Under the pieces are notes generated by a model that was not told the origin of the DNA, did no database searches, and was given only the letters and a program-made list of their open reading frames with translations. 64,000 bases of DNA, from the NCBI RefSeq assembly GCF_900116555.1, contig NZ_FPAT01000001.1, positions 682,001-746,000 of the forward strand, read 5' to 3'. Position 1 is the first letter of the stretch; the number at the start of each line of letters is the position of its first letter. Of this stretch, positions 26,984 through 36,814 are shown piece after piece. The DNA comes from Actinopolyspora lacussalsi subsp. righensis. GTDB taxonomy: Bacteria; Actinomycetota; Actinomycetes; Mycobacteriales; Pseudonocardiaceae. The position numbers and the translations under genes were made by a program.

Positions 26984-27486
26984 ATCGGCACCCTCCTCCC
27001 GTGTTCGTACCACCACGGTACCGGCGATCAACGACAACGCGAGGTCGTCGAATCCCGCTAGACGGCCCAGCGTGCCACACGAATCGGCCGCATCACATGA
27101 ACTGAGCCACTCCGGCATTGTTGCGATTCGTTACGCGGTTCGCCGGATGACCACGGTGCGTTTCGTCCCGTTGGTCCGTTCGGGAGAGACTTTCCTCGTC
27201 GACGCCGATCACGTGGCCTGTTCGCACACCTGCTGTCGCGATCACCGCACCGCACGGAGCGCACACGGGCATCCGTGTGGTAACCGATTCGTGATCCCGA
27301 CACGATCGTGCGGCCAACCACGGGAGTCCCACTGCTCGGGAGGAACGAGCCGCGGACAACCGCCGACCACTACCCGATTCCGAAGCGGCCTGCTCTGATC
27401 TACTTGAGTACCGCTGCTGCGCGAACACTCGCCGCAGGAGCCTGTTTCGGAACCGCACGGAAGGGCACGTGCCTCGGGAGGCCCCG
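26984..27486. other. 503-nt divergent intergenic region upstream of mpa
   Basis: It separates mpa (leftward) from the proline-rich membrane protein gene (rightward), so it must hold both promoters. The only clear structure is CACACGG-GCAT-CCGTGTG (27262-27279), a perfect 7-bp palindrome that might be an operator. I see no RNA gene and no convincing ORF. Confidence 0.5.
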
Positions 27487-28173
27487 ATGACCCAGCCGCC
27501 ACGAAGATCCGGCCCCGGCGGAGAGGCCCGGCGACCGGAGAACGGAACCGGACATCACCGGGCCGATCCGTGGCACGATCCGTCCGCCTCGTGGCAACAC
27601 TCCACCCCGGGAGAACCACCCGTCGGGCAACCGCTGCCCCCGGGCCGTCGCGGCCCACCTCCCTCGGAACGACACGTTCCCGGCACTCCACCCCCACCAC
27701 CGGACTGGGGCGATCCCGCGTTCAACCGCGGTCTGCCCCGGAGCGAGTCCCGGGAATCGTTCGAGGCCGCTCCGCCGACCGAACACCGCTCACGACGGCG
27801 GTGGGTGCTTCCGGCGCTGCTCGGCGCGCTGCTCGCCGGTGCCGCGACGGGCGGCTACTTCCTGTTCTTCACCGGTCCGGACGACCCCCGACCCGCCGCC
27901 ACGAACCTGTTGGACAGAATCAACGACGGTCGATTCGAATCGCTCGAACCGGAACTGTGTTCGGCGAACCGCGCGAGACTGCTCCGGCAGCTCGAACAGC
28001 TCAGCGCGGGCGAGTTCGACCTGAAACTGGGGGAGATCAGTGCACGAGGCGAGAGCGCGACGGTCCGGGTCACCGGAACCTACTCGGCGGGCAGTGCGTC
28101 CTATCGGGTCGATCAACCGCTCGGCCTGCGATGGGAGGACGGCCGATGGCGACTCTGCGACCTGGCCCGTTGA
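27487..28173 (+). CDS. Single-pass membrane protein with proline-rich N-terminus
   Basis: A 228-aa protein. Residues 1-95 are Pro/Gly/Arg-rich and predicted disordered (TPPPPPDW). A basic cluster HRSRRRW precedes one transmembrane helix (VLPALLGALLAGAATGGYFLFF, about 105-127). The roughly 95-residue extracytoplasmic part has one Cys near its start (ELCSANR) and one at the end (WRLCDLA), in the style of DUF4878/NTF2-like folds. ATG at 27487 has GGGAGG upstream. The next gene encodes a protein with the same plan, so the two are likely ancient duplicates. Function unknown; a cell-envelope role is inferred. Confidence 0.75.
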   Translation: MTQPPRRSGPGGEARRPENGTGHHRADPWHDPSASWQHSTPGEPPVGQPLPPGRRGPPPSERHVPGTPPPPPDWGDPAFNRGLPRSESRESFEAAPPTEHRSRRRWVLPALLGALLAGAATGGYFLFFTGPDDPRPAATNLLDRINDGRFESLEPELCSANRARLLRQLEQLSAGEFDLKLGEISARGESATVRVTGTYSAGSASYRVDQPLGLRWEDGRWRLCDLAR

Positions 28174-28275
28174 CGCGGAACGACGACTGGGACGGCAACG
28201 GTGCGACGTTCCCGAAGCGGTGAACAGTGACCGCACTGCTCCACGAGGAGTAACGATTTCGAAAGGCGAGGAGAA

Positions 28276-29196
28276 ATGACCCACCCACCGCAGCACCCCG
28301 ACCCGAACGACCCCTGGCAGCAGAACCAGGGGCAGCAGGGCGGCTACCACCCCGAGCCCGGCCAGCAACCGGCCTGGGGACAGCAGCCGGGCGGGCAGTA
28401 CCCGCAGAGCGGCGGGCAACCGGCCTGGGGACAGCAGTACGGCCAGGATCCCTACGGGCAGCAACCGGGTGGCCAGTATCCCCAGACCGGCGGGCAGTAT
28501 CCCCAGACCGGCGGACAACCCGTGTGGGGTCAACAGCCCGGTGGGCAGTACCCGCAGAGCGGCCCGCAGCAGGCATGGGGGCAGCAACAAGCCTGGGGAC
28601 AACAGGCGTGGGGACAGCCGCAACAGGGCTTCCCGGGCGACCCCAACGCCTACCCGCCCTACGCACAGCCGGGCGGCCCCTATCCGCCGCAGCAGAAGAA
28701 ATCCAAACTCCCCTGGATCATCGGCGGTGCCGGGGCGGGCGTCGTCGTCATCGGCGGGATCGTCGCCCTGCTGTTCGTGGTGCTCGGCGGCCCCGGCGAC
28801 CCGGAGGACGTGGCGCAGGAGTACGTGAACAAGATCAAGGAGAAGGACTTCCCCGCACTGGCCTCGATGACCTGTGAAAATACACTAAGTGATCAGGACA
28901 ACCCCTTCAACGACGTCAACAGGGAAGACCTGATCGATTCGTTCAAGAATCGGGGGCTCAGCCAGGAGCAAGCGACCCAGGTCTTTAACGAGATGGAGTT
29001 CAACGTCGAGCTCGAAAAGGTCACCAGAAAGTCCGACACCACGGCAGTGGCCAGCATGACCGGAAACATGGTGATCAAGGTCGAGGGGCCGACGGGAACG
29101 CGGTCGAACGAAGAGAACATCGGCGGTGAGATGGACATGGTGGTCGAGGACGGCGAGTGGAAGATGTGCGACGGCGCCGCCCAGCCCACCGGCTGA
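28276..29196 (+). CDS. Membrane protein with long Q/G/Y/P/W repeat N-terminus
   Basis: A 306-aa protein. Residues 1-140 are a low-complexity cytoplasmic region made of about twelve Gly-Gln-Gln and Tyr-Pro-Gln-x-Gly-Gly-Gln units (GGQYPQTGGQYPQTGGQP near the middle, then AWGQQQAWGQQAWGQ). A KKSK patch and one transmembrane helix follow (WIIGGAGAGVVVIGGIVALLFVVL, about 147-170). The extracytoplasmic domain (about 175-306) has a Cys pair (MTCENT and KMCDG) and resembles DUF4878-type domains. It has GGCGAGGAG as ribosome site. Aromatic/Gln-rich repeats can drive phase separation; that is inference. Same layout as the upstream gene product. Confidence 0.75.
   Translation: MTHPPQHPDPNDPWQQNQGQQGGYHPEPGQQPAWGQQPGGQYPQSGGQPAWGQQYGQDPYGQQPGGQYPQTGGQYPQTGGQPVWGQQPGGQYPQSGPQQAWGQQQAWGQQAWGQPQQGFPGDPNAYPPYAQPGGPYPPQQKKSKLPWIIGGAGAGVVVIGGIVALLFVVLGGPGDPEDVAQEYVNKIKEKDFPALASMTCENTLSDQDNPFNDVNREDLIDSFKNRGLSQEQATQVFNEMEFNVELEKVTRKSDTTAVASMTGNMVIKVEGPTGTRSNEENIGGEMDMVVEDGEWKMCDGAAQPTG
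28331..28635 (+). repeat. Coding repeats for Gln-Gly-Tyr-Pro-Trp motifs
   Basis: Imperfect in-frame DNA repeats of about 9-36 bp encode the disordered N-terminus of the protein above. Examples are two adjacent copies of a unit translating to GGQYPQT, and several CAGGCNTGGGG-type units translating to QAWGQ. Such tracts may vary in length by slippage. Confidence 0.7.
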
Positions 29197-29209
29197 AACC
29201 ACGGCTCAG

Positions 29210-29251
29210 CTCCGACTTCCCCGCCGGAAAGCCAGGCTCGGGAAGTCGGAG
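29210..29251. terminator. Terminator between convergent repeat-protein and trmI genes
   Basis: CTCCGACTTCCC (29210-29221) and GGGAAGTCGGAG (29240-29251) form a perfect 12-bp stem with an 18-nt loop, placed between two converging genes. Confidence 0.6.
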
Positions 29252-29290
29252 CCACCCCTGTGACCAAGCGAGGGTCACTCGGGCGGCGGG

Positions 29291-31443
<2,153 letters not shown>

Positions 31444-31683
31444 ACGAGCAGCCTAGAACGCCGCGACGACAACGAGCGGATCACGGTGCCGGGAAAGCGG
31501 CGTGTCGTGGCTCTCGGTACTCCTCCGAAAGCCGTCTCCGCTGCGAATGCTCCGGTGCGGAAGGACCGGCGTACCGGCCGGATTCCCGGCACGAACCCTG
31601 TCCGCGACGGCGATCCCACCGAGTCCCACCACGTGAGCACCTCGGCGAACCGGAACCACGAAGCACTACTAGGGTTGCCGGTC

Positions 31684-32583
31684 ATGGCGGAATCTGCCCG
31701 GAACGAGACAGGCGGCGAGCTCGCGAGTTCCGCGCGTGGGGGATCCGGTGGACGCCGTCCGGCGCTCTCACCGTCCCGCGCGAGCGACTTCAAACAGTGC
31801 CCGCTGCTGTACCGGTTCCGCGCGGTGGACCGGCTTCCGGAAACCCCCACGAAGGCGCAGGCACGCGGCACCGTGGTGCACTCGGTGTTGGAACGGGTGT
31901 TCCAACTGCCCGCCGCGCGGCGGGACCGTGCCACGGCAGCCGAACTCCTCACGCCCGCCTGGCGGGAACTGCGCGCCGAACAGCCCGAACTGGCCGAGCT
32001 GTTCGCCGACGAGCACGAGCTGACCGAGTGGTTGGAGTCGACCGGCGAGCTGCTCGAGTCGTACTTCGAACTGGAGGACCCGCGACGACTCGACCCTGAG
32101 GCGTGCGAGCTGCGGGTGGAAACCGAACTGGACAGCGGTGTACTGCTGCGGGGGTTCATCGACCGGGTCGATGTCGCCCCCACCGGGGAGGTGCGGTTGG
32201 TCGACTACAAGACAGGTGCCGCTCCCCGGCAGCCAGGCGAGAACAAGGCGCTGTTCCAGATGAAGTTCTACGCCCTGGTGCTGTGGCGAAGCCGGGGAGA
32301 GCTGCCCCGCCAGCTGCTGCTGATGTATCTGAAGGACCGACAGTCGCTGGCCTACACGCCCGACGAGGCGGAGCTGCGTCGGTTCGAACGGACGCTGGAG
32401 GCCATCTGGCAGGCCATCCTGCGCGCGGGACGCAGCGGCGACTTCCGCCCCACACCGTCCCGGTTGTGCGACTTCTGCGACTTCAAACCGCTGTGCCCCG
32501 CACACGGCGGGACGGCTCCGCCCTACCCCGGTTGGCCGGAACCGGAACAGCGAACCGCCGCCCCCGCCGAGCACGGCGCCTGA
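31684..32583 (+). CDS. Stand-alone RecB/Cas4-like PD-(D/E)XK nuclease
   Basis: A 299-aa nuclease. Active-site residues are visible as GFIDRVDVAPTGEVRLVDYKTG (Asp and the D-x-K pair, about residues 157-178), with the upstream RGTVVHSVLE His. Four Cys, one early (KQCPLLYRF, about residue 38) and three late (CDFCDFKPLCP, about 263-273), match the 4Fe-4S cluster layout of AddB/Cas4 nucleases. It lacks a helicase, so it probably acts as a single-strand exonuclease in repair. ATG at 31684; a much longer in-frame extension to 30643 runs antisense to the M50 gene and is rejected. The same neighbour as in mycobacteria (Rv2119). Confidence 0.9.
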   Translation: MAESARNETGGELASSARGGSGGRRPALSPSRASDFKQCPLLYRFRAVDRLPETPTKAQARGTVVHSVLERVFQLPAARRDRATAAELLTPAWRELRAEQPELAELFADEHELTEWLESTGELLESYFELEDPRRLDPEACELRVETELDSGVLLRGFIDRVDVAPTGEVRLVDYKTGAAPRQPGENKALFQMKFYALVLWRSRGELPRQLLLMYLKDRQSLAYTPDEAELRRFERTLEAIWQAILRAGRSGDFRPTPSRLCDFCDFKPLCPAHGGTAPPYPGWPEPEQRTAAPAEHGA

Positions 32584-32662
32584 ACTCCGACAGCAGTCCG
32601 AGCGAGAACGGCCGTGCGGAACCATCACACGGCGGAATGACGAAACGGCGAAGGGAACCGCG

Positions 32663-33448
32663 TTGGCAGCGACGGAGGAAGTGTTCTACGAACAGCTCGA
32701 CCACGGTGTTTTCCGCGCCACGGAGCACACCGTCGGGCCGTGGTCGGACAAGGCCCAGCATCTGGGGCCGGTGGCGGCACTGCTGGTACGCGGCATCGAG
32801 TGCTGTGAACCCGACGAACGCCGCTCCGTCCGCAGGGTGAGTGTGGACGTGCTCGGGCCGGTGCCGGTGGACGAGGTGACGGTACGGGCGGAGGTCGCGC
32901 GTCCGGGACGCTCCGTGGAGCTGGTCACCGCCGAGATAGCGGCCTCGGGACGGACCGCGGCCACGGCACGGGCCTGGCGGATGCTGCGCTCCGACACCGC
33001 CGACGTAGCCCGCGACGACGCGCGGCGGCTCACGGATCCGGCCGAGTGCCCCGCGATGCCGTTACCGGCCGGCTGGTCGGGCGGCTACGCAAACGCACTG
33101 GAGTGGCGTACGGCGAGCACCGCGACACCGGAACCGGGCCACGCGGAGGTGTGGGCGAGGCAGCGCATGCCGCTGGTGGCGGGCGAGGAGCCGACCCCGT
33201 TGCAGCGACTGTTCGCCGTGGCCGACTGCGCCAGCGGCGTATCGAGCAGTCTGCCGTTCGAGCGGTGGGCGTTCGCCAACACCGATCTCACCGTGCACCT
33301 GGCCCGGCAACCACACGGCGAGTGGGTGGGGCTCGACGCGCGCATGACACTCGGTCCGGACGGCGCGGGACTGACCCGGACCACGCTGCACGACGCCGCA
33401 GGCCCCGTCGGACAAAGTGCGCAGGCCCTGCTACCCACTCGACTCTGA
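32663..33448 (+). CDS. Double-hotdog acyl-CoA thioesterase-like protein
   Basis: A 261-aa protein with two hotdog halves, about residues 1-115 and 140-261. The second half contains the aligned ATPEPGHAEVWARQRMPL and DCASGVSSSLPFERWAFANTDLTVHLAR segments of TesB-like thioesterases. The start is TTG at 32663 with GAAGGG 7 nt upstream. It hydrolyses acyl-CoA thioesters, but chain length is unknown. It follows the RecB-like gene by 79 nt on the same strand and may be cotranscribed. Confidence 0.82.
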   Translation: MAATEEVFYEQLDHGVFRATEHTVGPWSDKAQHLGPVAALLVRGIECCEPDERRSVRRVSVDVLGPVPVDEVTVRAEVARPGRSVELVTAEIAASGRTAATARAWRMLRSDTADVARDDARRLTDPAECPAMPLPAGWSGGYANALEWRTASTATPEPGHAEVWARQRMPLVAGEEPTPLQRLFAVADCASGVSSSLPFERWAFANTDLTVHLARQPHGEWVGLDARMTLGPDGAGLTRTTLHDAAGPVGQSAQALLPTRL

Positions 33449-33528
33449 GGTCCCCGTCGAGTCCGACCGGGCCGAGTCCGACCGGGGCCGCGAACGCGAC
33501 TCCTCCTCGCCCGAGCGGGAAAGTCCGC

Positions 33529-34377
33529 TCAGTCCTCGTAGGGATCGTAGTTGCCGGGAATCCCGTGGCCGCGTGACGCCTCCGAAGCATCCACCAGCGC
33601 GAACCTCGCCCCGGTGGGATCACGCAACACAGCCATTCTGCCCAGGGATGAGTCGTACGGGTTGGCCCGCACCCTGCCGTGCGCGGCGATGGCACGCCGG
33701 ACCGTCTCGTCGGTGCCGATGTTCGAGTCGACACCGAGATAGATCAACCAGTGCGGCTCGGTCTCGCCGTTGATGTGATCACGGAGCATGCTGACGCGGG
33801 CCATAACCGACTCCTCGCCCAGGTACCAGACCGAGTAGTCGAGTTGGTTCTCGGTGCCGAACTGCGTGGCGGTGTAGCCGAACAGCTCCTGGAAGAACAG
33901 ATCGGCCGTCTGCGCCTTGATGGTGAGCAGCTCAGCCCACATGAGGGTGGCGGGCAGGCCCACGTCGAACTGCCAGGAGTCCTCCGGTTCGAGCAGTCCG
34001 AACTCGACGCCGGAGGGATCGGTGAGCACGGCCTTGGTGCCGATACCGCTGAGATGGCCGGGCGGCACGGTCACGGTGGCACCGTTGCTCTCGGCCTGCT
34101 CGCAGGCTGTTCGACAGTCCCCTGTGGCCAGGAACAACCGCCATCCGGCCACGTCCTCCCCCGCCACGCACAGGCTCGCGACGGGAAAGTCGTCGTGCGT
34201 GGCGATCAGGTGCTCACTGCCGTCCGATGCCCGGCGCTGTTCGTACCGCCAGCCGAACAGTGCCGTGTAGAATTCGCATGCCCGCTCGAGGTCCGGAGTT
34301 ATCAACTCGATCCAGCAGGGCATCCCCGCGTACAGCTGCCATTTCGGCGGCGCGGAGTCCACCGGGACCACACCCAT
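33529..34377 (-). CDS. Two-domain VOC superfamily protein
   Basis: A 282-aa protein with two glyoxalase/bleomycin-resistance modules. The first is about residues 18-130 (PCWIELITPDLERACEFYTALFGWRYE), ending in DPSGVEFGLLEPED. The second is about 145-265 (ADLFFQELFGYTATQF), ending in DPTGARFALVDASE. Each supplies paired His/Glu-type metal-site positions, though several are substituted, so function as isomerase, dioxygenase or binding protein is open. ATG at 34377 has GGGAGG upstream. It converges on the thioesterase gene. The dispersed element copy 3 lies upstream, between it and hisE. Confidence 0.82.
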   Translation of the reverse strand: MGVVPVDSAPPKWQLYAGMPCWIELITPDLERACEFYTALFGWRYEQRRASDGSEHLIATHDDFPVASLCVAGEDVAGWRLFLATGDCRTACEQAESNGATVTVPPGHLSGIGTKAVLTDPSGVEFGLLEPEDSWQFDVGLPATLMWAELLTIKAQTADLFFQELFGYTATQFGTENQLDYSVWYLGEESVMARVSMLRDHINGETEPHWLIYLGVDSNIGTDETVRRAIAAHGRVRANPYDSSLGRMAVLRDPTGARFALVDASEASRGHGIPGNYDPYED

Positions 34378-34482
34378 GGGTCCTCCCGCTAGTACTTGGC
34401 GTCTTCCGGACACCATTATCCGCCGCGACACGCGCTGTATGTGCTGTTCGAATCACGATCCGATCACCTCACCGGAACGCAC

Positions 34483-34565
34483 CGCTACCCGATGTCGGGG
34501 CACCCACAGCGAGAGCCGTGCGAGAGGTTCCGCCACGCACCCATCCCGGCACGACAAGCGAGGAA
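34483..34565 (-). repeat. Dispersed 3'-flanking element, copy 3 (type B)
   Basis: An 83-bp element in leftward orientation, beginning 7 nt after the hisE stop. On that strand it starts TTCCTCGCTTGTC, has GGCGGAACCTCTCGCACGG in the middle, and ends CCGACATCGGGTAGCG. Confidence 0.8.
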
Positions 34566-34571
34566 TCTGAA

Positions 34572-34853
34572 TCACAAATAGCGGTAGACGTCCTCGGGGG
34601 AGAGGCCCCGCGCCAGCAGAATCACCTGCAGCCGGTAGAGCAGCTGGGAGGCTTCCTCGGCGAGCTGCTCGTCGGACTCGTGTTCGGCGGCCAACCAGAC
34701 TTCCCCCGCCTCCTCCAGGACTTTCTTGCCCTGCGAGTGGATCCCCGCGTCGAGGGCGGCAACCGTGGCGGATCCCTCGGGCCGGCTGTGCGCACGCTGC
34801 TGAAGCTGACTGAACAGCTCGTCGAAGGTCTTCACGACCGGTGATCCTTGCAT
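34572..34853 (-). CDS. hisE: Phosphoribosyl-ATP pyrophosphatase HisE
   Basis: A 93-aa all-alpha MazG-like NTP pyrophosphohydrolase, step 2 of histidine biosynthesis (PR-ATP to PR-AMP and PPi). The metal-binding [31 protein letters not shown] motif (EExxE then ExxD, about residues 43-74) is intact. ATG at 34853 aligns with the mycobacterial N-terminus; a GTG at 34835 is an alternative. In mycobacteria hisG follows immediately. Here the next downstream item is the dispersed element and then a VOC gene, so hisG must be elsewhere. Confidence 0.93.
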   Translation of the reverse strand: MQGSPVVKTFDELFSQLQQRAHSRPEGSATVAALDAGIHSQGKKVLEEAGEVWLAAEHESDEQLAEEASQLLYRLQVILLARGLSPEDVYRYL

Positions 34854-34901
34854 CCCGCCACGCTCGGCCGAACACCGCCCGGCGTGCCGGACGCGGCGAG
34901 C

Positions 34902-35618
34902 TCAGCCGCGACGCAGCAACGTACCGAGTTCAGCGGTGTCGAGCCCTTCCAGGGAGTCCCGGATGGTGCACCCGAGTTCGGGCTCCAGCGGGACCTCGCA
35001 GCTCACTCCGAGCACCGCGCAACCCGCCGACACGGCAGAACTCACCCCGGTGGGGGAATCCTCGATCGCGACGCAGTCCGCCGGGTCGACGCCCAGCTCG
35101 CGACACGCGCGCAGATAGGGCTCCGGATCGGGCTTGTTGCAGCCGTCCACCTCGTCACCGCAGACGGTGGCGTCGAACATCTCGGCACCGATGGTTCGCA
35201 GCGCGATGTCGGTCAGCGACCGGATGGTGGAGGTCACCAGCGCGACCGGAACACCGTCGGTACTGACCCGACGCAGTGCCTGTTCGGCGCCGGGACGCCA
35301 GGTGAGATCGTTGGCGAGCATCTCGGCCATCCGCTCGATCACCTGTTGCCCCGCCGCCTCGATGTCGGCCGGGCCGGTGGACATGCCGATGTCGGTGAGC
35401 AGCAACCGCATGCTGCGGGACATGTTGGAGCCGACCATGCGCGCACGCGCGGCATCGCTGATCTCGGCGCCGTTGGTCGCCGCGTAGTCGTCCATGGCGA
35501 CCGTCCAGAGCTTCTCGGAGTCGACCAGGGTGCCGTCCATGTCGAAGAGCACGGCGGCGGGGAACTCCGGAACAGCGGACCGCTGGGACTCGGCGGCGCG
35601 AGGATCGGTTTCGGTCAT
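34902..35618 (-). CDS. HAD-superfamily phosphatase, beta-phosphoglucomutase-like
   Basis: A 238-aa HAD hydrolase. Motif I VLFDMDGTLVDS holds the nucleophile and acid Asp (about residues 22-33). Motif II is VTST, motif III Lys in GCNKPDPEPYL, and motif IV AIEDSPTGVSSA. A four-helix cap is inserted after motif I (subfamily IA). It dephosphorylates a small phospho-metabolite. ATG at 35618 has GGGAGG upstream; a longer frame to 35723 lacks homology. It is 48 nt upstream of hisE on the same strand, so a housekeeping role near histidine biosynthesis is possible but not shown. Confidence 0.9.
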   Translation of the reverse strand: MTETDPRAAESQRSAVPEFPAAVLFDMDGTLVDSEKLWTVAMDDYAATNGAEISDAARARMVGSNMSRSMRLLLTDIGMSTGPADIEAAGQQVIERMAEMLANDLTWRPGAEQALRRVSTDGVPVALVTSTIRSLTDIALRTIGAEMFDATVCGDEVDGCNKPDPEPYLRACRELGVDPADCVAIEDSPTGVSSAVSAGCAVLGVSCEVPLEPELGCTIRDSLEGLDTAELGTLLRRG

Positions 35619-35833
35619 CGAAGCGGACCTCCCGCCCGTTCCCGGGACCAGGCTCCGGGACGGCCCGGGCAGGACGACCGTCGAAGATCGTTGCACATGC
35701 GTCCAGCTTACTGGCTCGTTCACGGTGCGCAGTACGCGATGTGAGCACAGCCACGAGGGCGGTTACCGAGCGGGTACAGCACTCGGCATCCATCATCTCC
35801 GACAGCGCACGAGGTGGGTAGTACCCTCGCCAT

Positions 35834-36745
35834 GTGTCCGTACCTGCCCCACCTGCCGGTTTCACCCTCGAGAACAGCATCATAATCTGTGCTTTCGAGG
35901 GCTGGAACGACGGCGGCGACGCCGCCAGTACAGCCGTGGAACACCTCCAGCTCACCTGGGACGCTACCAGCTGGACGGAGATCGATCCGGATCCCTACTA
36001 CGACTTTCAGGTGTCCCGGCCCACCGTCAAACTGGTCGACGGTGTGACGCGAGAAGTCTCCTGGCCGACCACGAGACTCTCGGTGTGCCGTCCACCCGGT
36101 TGCAGCAGGGACGTGGTGTTGATACACGGCATCGAACCGAACATGCGTTGGAACGCGTTCTGTTCCGAACTGCTGTCCCACATCGAGCAGGCGGGCGCCA
36201 GCACCGTGGTCAGCCTCGGGGCACTGCTGGCCGACGCCCCGCACACCCGGCCGATCCCGGTGACCGGCAGCGCCTACGACTCCGAGTCGGCGAGCCGGTT
36301 CGGCTTGGAACGTTCCCGCTACGAGGGCCCCACCGGCATCCTCGGCATCTTCCAGGACGCCTGCGTACAGGCCGGTATCCCGGCTATCTCGTTCTGGGCC
36401 GCGGTTCCGCACTACGTTTCGCAACCACCCTCGCCGAAGGCCACCCTGGCGCTGCTGCACCGCGTGGAGGAGGCGCTGGACCTGGAGGTCCCGCTCAACA
36501 ATCTGCCCGAGCAGGCGGAGGAGTGGGAGAACACCGTCAGCGAGATGGCCGAGGAGGACGAGGACGTTCGCAACTACGTGCGGGCCCTGGAGGAACGTGG
36601 CGACGCCGAGAACACGCTGAGTGAGACCAGCGGTGAGACGATCGCGGCGGAGTTCGAGCGCTACCTGCGCCGCAGGGGCCCCGGTGGCCCCGGGGAAGGT
36701 GGAGGACGCGGTAAGGGTCCCGCCGGACCGAGCAAGAACCCGTAG
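35834..36745 (+). CDS. PAC2-family (proteasome assembly chaperone-like) protein
   Basis: A 303-aa PAC2-family protein. The N-terminal segment IIICAFEGWNDGGDAASTAVEHL and the VVSLGALLADAPHTRPIPVTG stretch are family hallmarks. The C-terminus has an acidic helix (EEWENTVSEMAEEDEDVRNYV) and a Gly/Pro-rich tail. Eukaryotic PAC2 helps assemble the proteasome alpha ring; actinobacterial members (Rv2125 type) have no proven role and occur with or without proteasomes. GTG at 35834 was chosen by homology. Divergent from the HAD gene, convergent with the flavoprotein monooxygenase. Confidence 0.9.
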   Translation: MSVPAPPAGFTLENSIIICAFEGWNDGGDAASTAVEHLQLTWDATSWTEIDPDPYYDFQVSRPTVKLVDGVTREVSWPTTRLSVCRPPGCSRDVVLIHGIEPNMRWNAFCSELLSHIEQAGASTVVSLGALLADAPHTRPIPVTGSAYDSESASRFGLERSRYEGPTGILGIFQDACVQAGIPAISFWAAVPHYVSQPPSPKATLALLHRVEEALDLEVPLNNLPEQAEEWENTVSEMAEEDEDVRNYVRALEERGDAENTLSETSGETIAAEFERYLRRRGPGGPGEGGGRGKGPAGPSKNP

Positions 36746-36763
36746 TCGGAACGGGCCCCGTGT

Positions 36764-36792
36764 GGCTCGGCCGGGTGGGGCCCGGCCGAGCC
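36764..36792. terminator. Bidirectional terminator after the PAC2 gene
   Basis: A perfect 12-bp inverted repeat (GGCTCGGCCGGG at 36764-36775, complement at 36781-36792) with a 5-nt loop sits between the PAC2 stop and the stop of the convergent monooxygenase gene. Confidence 0.65.
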
Positions 36793-36814
36793 GTCGCGTC
36801 GGGAGCGGGACCGC

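Noticed and set aside
28331-28635. Possible CRISPR-like or minisatellite array
   Set aside because: The repeats are in-frame coding units of a Gln/Gly/Tyr-rich protein tail, irregular in length, without uniform spacers.
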